Origin: a virus
Virus record (IMG/VR): IMGVR_UViG_3300024255_001800
Span: 1 to 48,698 of that record
Strand: one strand, 5' to 3'
DNA length: 48,698 bases
Below the pieces are notes generated by a model. The model had not been told where the DNA came from and searched no databases. It saw nothing but the letters and a program-made list of their open reading frames with translations. The position numbers were made by a program, and so were the translations under genes. Below, in pieces: positions 41,999 through 48,698 of the stretch. Positions within the stretch are counted from its first letter, which is position 1, and each line of letters begins with the position of its first letter.

Positions 41999-44239
41999 AT
42001 GGCAATAAAAAGAATTACAACAAATCTAATAAAAGATAGCGATATCGCAACCGTAGACATTGCAAACAATGCGATTACTGCTGCCAAAATTACAGATGGT
42101 AATATTACTACTGCCAAACTTGCTGACTTAAGTGTAACCGCAGGAAAACTTGCAGGAACACTAGACTTAACAGGAAAAACAATTACTGTCGCAACGGCGA
42201 CCACAGGGGATAGTGATACTTCTCCAGCTTCAACAGCTTTTGTTCAACAAGAGATTGCAGCTTTAGTTGATAGTTCTCCTTCAAGTTTAAACACACTGAA
42301 TGAGTTAGCAGCCGCACTTGGAGATGATGCAAGTTTTAGTACTACTGTAACGAATAGTATTGCTACTAAAGCACCTTTAGATTCACCTGTGTTTTCAAGT
42401 ACATATACATCTGGACAAGATGAAACATTAGCAGAATTTAGGAGAGATGGTGGAGCAGTAGCAGCAAAAATAATTTATGCTGATGCAACTACTGATATGG
42501 AATTTGGCACAACAACTTCTCATGCATTATCATTAACAACAGCTGATACAAGAAGACTTACTATTGATAGTTCAGGCAATATTGGAATTGGAACTACTAA
42601 TGCATCATCTATGTTTTCAGGAGCATCTCAATTAGTAGTAGGTAGTGGTACAGGCGATCAAGGAATAACAATTTATGCAGGTAATAGCTCTCTAAGTAGA
42701 CTTCATTTTGCAGATGGAACATCAGGGAACAACCAATACGCAGGATTTATAGCTTACGCTCACAATGATGATAAACTTCTTATTGGAACTGGTGCTGATG
42801 GTGGAACAGATGTAACAATTGATGGTGGTAAAGTTGGAATTGGAAATAGTAGTCCTACTGCTAAATTAACCATAGATAATAGTATTGCCACAACTTATTC
42901 AACATCAGGTTATGGTGCAACTCCTGCTAACAGTATGCTTTATCTTAATAATACACATGGAGGTTCAAATACTGCTTCATTAATAAACTTTAGGACAGGT
43001 TCAGGTGATGGAGTAGTAGGATTTGTTGAGGGTGGTGGAACTAATGACGCTGATTTTGTAATTCAAACTGATGGTGGTTCAAATGGAGTTGAGAGACTCA
43101 GAATAACTAATGACGGAAATGTTGGAATTGGAACGAGTAGTCCTTTAAGTAAATTAGATGTTGCAGGTAATGTAAGAATTTCAGATGGTGTTTTAGAGTT
43201 TGATAAACCAAGTGTTTACGGTTTTAGATTTTTACAAAATGATGCAGGTAATGATTTATCTATACAACAAGGCGATGCTAATAATGCAAACTATGCAACT
43301 AGGCTTAACATAGGTTCTACTGGTGATATAACATTTAAGCCTGGTAATGGAACAATTATAGTTGATGGTGGTACAGCAGATTATGAACCAGCAAAGTTAG
43401 AATTACAGGGAAGAGCTTTTGGTGGAGATATTACAGCAAAATATGAAGTTTCAGATGGTGGAGCAGTATTTTTTGGCTCTACTACAAACCACAGTGTTAG
43501 ATTTATAGCAAATAATGATGTGAAAATGCAGATTGATAGTGCTGGTAGCACAACTTTTACTACAGGTACTAATGATGGTGTAAAGATTACTGGTGCAGAA
43601 AATAGTGCTTATATAGATTCATCAAAAATTGCAGATGTTAATACTAAGGGTTCTTTTATAGGTCTTAAAAGACCTGAAGATGGAACTATAACTGTTAATG
43701 GTATAGGTACTTATGATACTGCAAGTAACGCAAAAAATAATCTAGCAATCGTATCAAGAAGTGATATTGTCTTTGCAGGAAATGATGGCGAGATGGGCAG
43801 ATTTCTTGGTGCTGGTGGTTTAACCTTTAACGGAGACACAGCAGCAGCTAACGCACTTGACGATTATGAAGAAGGTACTTGGACACCGGGCTTTGGTGGA
43901 GCTACATTAACAACTGCTACAGGTCATTATACAAAAATTGGTAATCAAGTTACTGTTCATTATCATATAGTTTCTACTGGTGGAATGCCTACAAGTTCAG
44001 CACAAGTTCAAATAAGTGGACTACCTTTTACTATAGATAGTAATGGAGCAGGGGCAATATATGCAAGATATTACACTCCAAATGACTCTACATTAACAAC
44101 TATTTTAGTTGATGGTGATACTTTTATTAGATTAATAAATATAAATGAACAAAACTTTGATTATACAGTTTATGGTGAATTAGAGGCATCACATAATAAC
44201 TCTGTTGATATAAGAGGAACAGCCACTTACAAAGTTTAA
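41999..44239 (+). CDS. Tail fibre ending in a DDYEEGTWTP-type domain (746 aa)
   Basis: The N terminus MAIKRITTNLIKDSDIATVD, then ITAAKITDGNITTAKLADLS, resembles the other fibre anchors. Module copy 3 lies at 42161-42379. The shaft carries NIGIGTT/KVGIGNSSP/NVGIGTSSP repeats. From about residue 620 the end is DDYEEGTWTPGFGG, HYTKIGNQVTVHYHI and a beta head, a C-terminal domain frequent in marine phage fibres. No chaperone follows. It starts one base after the previous stop. Confidence 0.8.
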   Translation: MAIKRITTNLIKDSDIATVDIANNAITAAKITDGNITTAKLADLSVTAGKLAGTLDLTGKTITVATATTGDSDTSPASTAFVQQEIAALVDSSPSSLNTLNELAAALGDDASFSTTVTNSIATKAPLDSPVFSSTYTSGQDETLAEFRRDGGAVAAKIIYADATTDMEFGTTTSHALSLTTADTRRLTIDSSGNIGIGTTNASSMFSGASQLVVGSGTGDQGITIYAGNSSLSRLHFADGTSGNNQYAGFIAYAHNDDKLLIGTGADGGTDVTIDGGKVGIGNSSPTAKLTIDNSIATTYSTSGYGATPANSMLYLNNTHGGSNTASLINFRTGSGDGVVGFVEGGGTNDADFVIQTDGGSNGVERLRITNDGNVGIGTSSPLSKLDVAGNVRISDGVLEFDKPSVYGFRFLQNDAGNDLSIQQGDANNANYATRLNIGSTGDITFKPGNGTIIVDGGTADYEPAKLELQGRAFGGDITAKYEVSDGGAVFFGSTTNHSVRFIANNDVKMQIDSAGSTTFTTGTNDGVKITGAENSAYIDSSKIADVNTKGSFIGLKRPEDGTITVNGIGTYDTASNAKNNLAIVSRSDIVFAGNDGEMGRFLGAGGLTFNGDTAAANALDDYEEGTWTPGFGGATLTTATGHYTKIGNQVTVHYHIVSTGGMPTSSAQVQISGLPFTIDSNGAGAIYARYYTPNDSTLTTILVDGDTFIRLININEQNFDYTVYGELEASHNNSVDIRGTATYKV
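42161..42379 (+). repeat. Fibre module copy 3
   Basis: 219 bases with the LNELAAALGDDASF motif. A run of about 50 bases within it is identical to copy 4 in the gene two places downstream. Confidence 0.9.
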
Positions 44240-44248
44240 TAACTAATA

Positions 44249-44268
44249 TACCTAGTGGATTCTAGGTA
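44249..44268 (+). other. Perfect hairpin in the gap before the 44289 gene
   Basis: TACCTAG (44249-44255) pairs with CTAGGTA (44262-44268) around a 6-base loop. No T run follows, so it is not a standard terminator. It could protect mRNA ends or mark a processing site. Confidence 0.55.
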
Positions 44269-44288
44269 CGGACATAGGAGAAAATAGA

Positions 44289-44582
44289 ATGGCAATAACA
44301 AAAGAACTAATAGATGATAAAATCGAAATTGTAGGAGAGCATAAAGCTATACAAATTCGTACTGCTACAGTTATCAAAGAAGATGATGTAGAGTTAAATA
44401 GGTCTTTTCATAGACACACATTAGAATGTGTAAGCTCTGTAAAGAATGATGACGATAGTTGGACTCATACAGATACAGATATATCAGGCGAGTCTACAGA
44501 AGTCCAAGGTATTGCAAATGCTGTATGGACAACAGAAATTAAGAACGCTAAGAAAACAGCAAACGAGAACGCAGGAATATAA
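44289..44582 (+). CDS. Small conserved virion-associated protein (97 aa)
   Basis: The protein begins MAITKELIDDKIEIVGEHKA and contains IQIRTATVIKEDDVELNRSF, HRHTLECVSS and a C-terminal helix with VWTTEIKNAKKTAN. I recall the same 'IQVRTATVI.EDG' to 'SFHRH' pattern beside fibre genes in cyanophages and other marine phages, with no known function. AGGAG lies upstream. It separates two fibre genes and may be a shared fibre accessory. Confidence 0.7.
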   Translation: MAITKELIDDKIEIVGEHKAIQIRTATVIKEDDVELNRSFHRHTLECVSSVKNDDDSWTHTDTDISGESTEVQGIANAVWTTEIKNAKKTANENAGI

Positions 44583-44585
44583 AAA

Positions 44586-46217
44586 ATGGCAATACAGAAG
44601 ATAACAGCAGATGTAATAGCAACGAGTGCAGTAACAACAGACAGTCTTTCAGACTCTAGTATAACTGCGGCTAAATTACATACAACTTTAGACCTTACAG
44701 GTAAAACAGTTACTGTTGCGACAGCTTCTGCCGGAGACAATGATACTACAGTTGCAAGTACAGCTTTCGTATCTACAGCAATAGCGAATTTAGCTGATAG
44801 CGCTCCTTCAACTTTAGATACTTTAAATGAGTTAGCCGCAGCACTTGGAGATGATGCAAGTTTTAGTACTACTGTAACGAATAGTATTGCGACTAAAGCA
44901 CCATTAGCAAGTCCAGACTTTACGGGTGATGTTACTTTTGATACTTCTACTTTAGTTGTTGATGCTACAAATAATAGAGTTGGAATTGGATTAACAAATC
45001 CAGCAAACACATTAGAAATTCAACATGGAACTATTGGAACAGGGAATGGCTCAAATAATACACTAGCACTTAGATATAACTCTACTACTTTATATGGTCA
45101 ACATTACATGGATGCTAATGGTTTTTATCATATAAGAGCTGATGCACAAGGCGTTTCAGGTGGTAATTTAGCTCTTGGAGGAGATGCCTCTGTACAAATA
45201 TGGACAGGTAGTACTCCTGAACGTAAAGTTACAGTTGATTCTTCAGGCTCGGTTTCTATTGGAAATACTGTTGCATCAAGTATGGATGGTGGTGCTAACA
45301 ATTTAGTTATAGGTACTGGTAGTGGTACTGAAGGTATGACTATATATTCAGGAACTGCAAATTCAGGTGTTATTTATTTTGCTGATGGTGCAAGTGGTGA
45401 TGATAGATTTAGAGGACAAATAGGTTATTCACATAGCGATAACGCATTTAGTTTTAGAACTAACGCATCTGCAAGTGCGAATATGACTCTTGATTCAGCA
45501 GGCAAAGTTGGAATTGGAACGACTAGTCCTGCTGATAAACTTCATGTATATGCAGCAACAGGTGATGTTGGTATTACTATTGAAACAGGTGAAGATAATG
45601 GTGCTAGAGAGCCTTCCCTAAATTTAAAATCTTATGCAACAAATGCAAATCCAGTAATAAACTTTGGAGACAGAATAGGTTATGCAGGTTTTATAGAATA
45701 CGAAAACCAAGATGATAGTATGAGATTTGGAACAGGAACTGCAGAAAGAATGCGTATTAATTCTTCAGGCAATGTTGGAATTGGAGTTACAAGTCCTGAT
45801 ACAAAATTACATATTGATGGAAATATTAGAACAGATAATTATTATAATGATACTTATGGAATAGGTCTAAATACAACTGATGAGTACGTTATTACTATAA
45901 CTATTGGTAATTTTAATTCGGGTACTTTTTTCTTTTCTACACACTTTGCTTCTACTTCAGAAACTACAAGAAGAGGTTTTGCTAAAGCCTGTATGATAGG
46001 TTATTCGCAATCACCAGTAGTAGGAACAACATTAGTTAATGCAAACTACAATCCTGATAGTAGTGGTTTTTCTGTTAACAGAATAAGCAGCAGTCAATAT
46101 GAATTAATTGTAAAACATCAAGGCTCTTATGCATATGTGTCTGGGTTTTGTAGATTTGCTATTGATTCTACTATTTCATTTACTGTTGATTCAGTAACAT
46201 CAAGGACTAAAACTTAA
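44586..46217 (+). CDS. Tail fibre protein (543 aa) with unassigned C-terminal head
   Basis: The N terminus MAIQKITADVIATSAVTTDS and SITAAKLHTTLDLTGK is the common anchor and module. Copy 4 lies at 44688-44906. The shaft has NRVGIGLTNPANTLEIQHG, KVGIGTTSPADKLHVYAA and NVGIGVTSPDTKLHIDGN repeats. The last 125 residues (ITIGNFNSGTFFFSTHFAST, ISSSQYELIVKHQGSYAYVS) form a beta head I do not recognise. A relic of an S74 helix follows its stop, so this head probably replaced a chaperone. Confidence 0.8.
   Translation: MAIQKITADVIATSAVTTDSLSDSSITAAKLHTTLDLTGKTVTVATASAGDNDTTVASTAFVSTAIANLADSAPSTLDTLNELAAALGDDASFSTTVTNSIATKAPLASPDFTGDVTFDTSTLVVDATNNRVGIGLTNPANTLEIQHGTIGTGNGSNNTLALRYNSTTLYGQHYMDANGFYHIRADAQGVSGGNLALGGDASVQIWTGSTPERKVTVDSSGSVSIGNTVASSMDGGANNLVIGTGSGTEGMTIYSGTANSGVIYFADGASGDDRFRGQIGYSHSDNAFSFRTNASASANMTLDSAGKVGIGTTSPADKLHVYAATGDVGITIETGEDNGAREPSLNLKSYATNANPVINFGDRIGYAGFIEYENQDDSMRFGTGTAERMRINSSGNVGIGVTSPDTKLHIDGNIRTDNYYNDTYGIGLNTTDEYVITITIGNFNSGTFFFSTHFASTSETTRRGFAKACMIGYSQSPVVGTTLVNANYNPDSSGFSVNRISSSQYELIVKHQGSYAYVSGFCRFAIDSTISFTVDSVTSRTKT
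44688..44906 (+). repeat. Fibre module copy 4
   Basis: 219 bases with the same LNELAAALGDDASF motif and the same length as copy 3. Confidence 0.9.
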
Positions 46218-46280
46218 ATGAAAAAACAACAAACAATAATAGACGATTTAAAATCAAGAATAACGGAGTTAGAAGGATAA
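46218..46280 (+). pseudogene. Second relic of an S74 chaperone C-terminal helix (20 codons)
   Basis: ATG 46218 to TAA 46280 encodes 20 residues beginning MKKQQTIIDDLKSR, sharing 27 identical bases with 38146-38172 and with the true S74 end at 41944-41970. It directly follows a fibre with no chaperone, and its AGAAGGATAA end acts as ribosome binding site for the next fibre. Confidence 0.75.
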
Positions 46281-46283
46281 AAA

Positions 46284-48698
46284 ATGACAACTAAAATAAA
46301 ATCAGGAGTAATATCAGACAACGCAATTACAAGTGCGCATATCTCATCGGGCGCAATATCTTCAGCACATTTATCCTCTATTGATACGGATGCTGTAAGT
46401 GAAGGTTCTTCAAATCTTTACTTTACTACTGCGAGAGCAAGAACTTCTTTCAGTATCACTGACTCTGGAGGAGATGGCTCTTTAGCATATGATAATAGCA
46501 CTGGAGTTATAACATACACAGGGCCAAGTGCCTCTGAAGTACGAGCTCATATAAGCGTTACTGACTCTGGAGGAGATGGCTCTTTAGCATACAGTAATGG
46601 AGTTATAACATACACTGGGCCAAGTGCTGCAGAAGTACGAGCTCATTTAAGTGCGGGTACAGGTGTAACTTATTCTGGCGGAGAAATAAGTATAGGACAA
46701 AGCGTAGCAACTTCAGCTTCTCCAACTTTTGCAGATATAAATGTTACTGGAAATATAAATGTTACTGGCGATTTAAATACTGTTTCAGTAACAGATTTAG
46801 ATGTTACAGACCAAACAATTACACTGGGAGCAGGACAAAACGAAGCAAGTTCTGGTGGTTCAGGTATTGTTGTAGACGGCTCGGGAGCAAGTCTTCTATG
46901 GGATGAAAGTAATGATGAGTTTGATTTTAATAAAGGCATAAATGTAACAGGTACAGCCACAATGGATGGGTTGACTGTTGATGGTGATGTTGTTGTAAAT
47001 ACAGGAGCTGGTTCATTAAGTGTTGATTCTTTTGGTGCTAGTTCTGTTCAGGTATCAAGTAGTGGTGCTTATAAACATATTTCTGCTCTTGGTTCAGGCT
47101 ATCATCTTTTTGAAGTAAACAGCAAAAGTGTTGCTAAATTCAATAATACAGGAGACATCAGCTTCTACGAAGATACAGGCTCTACAGCTAAGTTCTTTTG
47201 GGATGCAAGTGCTGAATCGCTTGGAATTGGAACAACTTCGCCAGACACCAAATTAGATGTAACTACAGGTGGGATTGCTGGAATAATATTAAATCAAGAC
47301 ACGTCTAATTCTGCCGCATCTTCAAGATTATTCTTTAAAGATTCAACTAGGACTAATGCTATAGTAAATATAGATGGTAATTTAGAACTTAGAACAGGTG
47401 CAACAATTGGTGTAAGTTCTGGAACTCCACGTTTAGTCGTTAATGGCAATGGCAACGTTGGAATTGGAACTGATAGTCCTTCAGAAAAGCTATCAATTTT
47501 AGGAGGTCATGTTTCAGTAGGAGATAGTACAGGTGCAAATGGAACAGAGTTTTTATTAGAAGGCTACAGAGAAATTTACAATGCAGCTAAATATGGAAAC
47601 ATAAGCATAAGGTCAACCTATAACACAGGTTCAAATGCTTCTGATATGTTGTTCTATACAGCTTCAGGTGGCACTAATACAGAAGAAGCCATGCGTATTG
47701 ATTCATCAGGCAATGTTGCAATTGGACATACCACAACTACAGGCTCTAAATTTGCAATTTGTGATGGTGCAAATTCACAAATACAATTCTTTCCTGAACT
47801 ATCTACAGACACTAATTTAACACAGCACTATGACCCAACTGCTGCTGTTTATATAAACTCAGAAACTAGAGCCGCAAGTCATGCTTGGAAAATTGGTACT
47901 AGCGACTCAATGCGTATTGATAGTTCAGGCAACGTTGGAATTGGAGTAATTCCATCGGCCTGGGACGGTTCCATGACTGCGTTACAGTTAGATACTGGTT
48001 CTATATATGTAAACAATGCCGGTAGTACGTTTATTGGAGCAAACTTCTATTATGATACAACATCAAATACAAATAAATATATTGAAAGTAATTATGCAGC
48101 TGCTTTAGGATTATCAAACGGAAGACACGAATTTTATGTTGCCGGGTCAGGAACTGCAGGCAATGATGTTTCATTTACAGAAGCAATGCGAATTCATAGT
48201 GACGGAAAGGTAGGAATTGGAAGTGATGTTGTAAGTAGTCCAGTTATGGGACTGCATGTTGGAGATGGTATAGGTGTTCTTTTTGGACCATCAAACGCAG
48301 CTTCTATATATATATCTCCAAACCATGAAAATACAATTAATGGTGGATATGGATATGATAACGATGCTGCAGATTTATGGGTAAATTATCGAGGCTATCA
48401 AAATGGTACTACAAGATATAGGTCCTTTAGAGTTGGAGACGGAAAAGAAGGACTTATGGCCATATTTGAAGGTTCTTCAGGTAACGTTGCAATCGGACTT
48501 CCTAGTGGAACATCTCCAACAGCTAAACTCCATGTTGCTGGTTCACTAAAAGGAACAGATTTAATTGCACACGATAGTAATGGATTAGCATTTCAAACTG
48601 ATGAAGGAACAAAAAGAATATCTATTCTTGATTCTGGTAATGTAGTAATAGGAGATAATTCACTTATTGGTACTAATCCTACAGGTTCGGCCTTAAAT
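46284..48698 (+). CDS. Tail fibre protein, 3' truncated by window edge
   Basis: ATG 46284 begins a frame open to the last base of the window (805 codons). The N terminus (MTTKIKSGVISDNAITSAHI) is another anchor variant. Two tandem TDSGGDGSLAY modules follow, then a GTATMDGLTVDGD beta part, the 48-base block shared with the 38200 gene, and many NVGIGTDSPSEKLSILGG-type repeats. The C-terminal domain is off the window, so whether it ends in an S74 chaperone cannot be seen. Confidence 0.85.
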   Translation, partial: MTTKIKSGVISDNAITSAHISSGAISSAHLSSIDTDAVSEGSSNLYFTTARARTSFSITDSGGDGSLAYDNSTGVITYTGPSASEVRAHISVTDSGGDGSLAYSNGVITYTGPSAAEVRAHLSAGTGVTYSGGEISIGQSVATSASPTFADINVTGNINVTGDLNTVSVTDLDVTDQTITLGAGQNEASSGGSGIVVDGSGASLLWDESNDEFDFNKGINVTGTATMDGLTVDGDVVVNTGAGSLSVDSFGASSVQVSSSGAYKHISALGSGYHLFEVNSKSVAKFNNTGDISFYEDTGSTAKFFWDASAESLGIGTTSPDTKLDVTTGGIAGIILNQDTSNSAASSRLFFKDSTRTNAIVNIDGNLELRTGATIGVSSGTPRLVVNGNGNVGIGTDSPSEKLSILGGHVSVGDSTGANGTEFLLEGYREIYNAAKYGNISIRSTYNTGSNASDMLFYTASGGTNTEEAMRIDSSGNVAIGHTTTTGSKFAICDGANSQIQFFPELSTDTNLTQHYDPTAAVYINSETRAASHAWKIGTSDSMRIDSSGNVGIGVIPSAWDGSMTALQLDTGSIYVNNAGSTFIGANFYYDTTSNTNKYIESNYAAALGLSNGRHEFYVAGSGTAGNDVSFTEAMRIHSDGKVGIGSDVVSSPVMGLHVGDGIGVLFGPSNAASIYISPNHENTINGGYGYDNDAADLWVNYRGYQNGTTRYRSFRVGDGKEGLMAIFEGSSGNVAIGLPSGTSPTAKLHVAGSLKGTDLIAHDSNGLAFQTDEGTKRISILDSGNVVIGDNSLIGTNPTGSALN
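46458..46652 (+). repeat. Tandem TDSGGDGSLAY...GPSASEVRAH protein repeat (2 copies)
   Basis: Units at 46458-46559 (34 codons) and 46560-46652 (31 codons) are nearly identical at base level. The second lacks three codons (DNST versus SN). They form part of the proximal fibre shaft. Confidence 0.9.
47169..47216 (+). repeat. 48-base block shared with the 38200 fibre (copy B)
   Basis: Identical to 40414-40461, coding for EDTGSTAKFFWDASAE in the same reading frame of a different fibre. Confidence 0.9.

Noticed and set aside
1-48698. tRNA genes, integrase, attachment sites and origin of replication
   Set aside because: I looked for cloverleaf-like arms, recombinase motifs and iterated origin repeats and saw none I could support. 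A tRNA scan would be needed to exclude tRNAs.

Overview
The window is a contiguous AT-rich stretch of a tailed double-stranded DNA phage with a long, probably non-contractile tail (siphovirus morphology). The evidence is the classic late gene order on one strand: terminase large subunit, HK97-type portal, prohead protease and capsid, head-tail connectors, tail terminator, tail tube, overlapping tail assembly chaperones, a 1560-residue tape measure, distal tail protein, a gpJ-like tip protein, then a long run of fibre genes. I see no contractile sheath gene. All credible genes are on the + strand, tightly packed and often overlapping by 1 to 50 bases. The base composition, the families present and the cloud of tiny basic proteins fit uncultured marine phages. 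A host such as an AT-rich marine alphaproteobacterium is only a guess. I found no integrase, replication gene, tRNA or endolysin, so this is the structural arm of a larger genome cut at both ends.

Layout. (1) 1-306: 3' end of a class III adenylate/guanylate cyclase gene, unusual in a phage. (2) 310-3578: a sigma70-like promoter, then a possible holin-like membrane protein and about a dozen tiny genes. Several of these encode strikingly Lys/Arg-rich proteins. One pair (794-979 and 976-1131) is joined by an in-phase A AAA AAG slippery heptamer. (3) 3575-8901: TerL, then a second promoter driving an HNH protein, portal, a small protein and one 684-residue ORF. That ORF fuses the prohead protease, scaffold/delta region and HK97-fold capsid, and carries an internal GGGAGGA-ATG start before the capsid part. 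A clean intrinsic terminator follows. (4) 8906-14920: connectors, neck, tail terminator, two tube-like proteins and a chaperone pair likely linked by frameshifting. (5) 14910-29996: tape measure, distal tail, gpJ-like tip and a giant Ig-repeat protein. (6) 29996-31940: a group of small proteins, two of which share an N-terminal module with the giant Ig-repeat protein. (7) 31966-48698: a third promoter of the same family, then small fibre-associated proteins and at least six fibre genes. The last runs off the window.

How it fits together. The three promoters share an extended -10 (TGGTATAAT), and two of them share an 18-base block covering the -35. The 17-kb fibre region looks like an evolving cassette array. 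Fibre genes share repeated internal blocks and different C-terminal heads (a C1q-like jelly roll, an S74 self-cleaving chaperone, a DDYEEGTWTP-type end). Two short relics of the S74 C-terminal helix sit behind fibres that no longer carry that domain, a record of head swapping.
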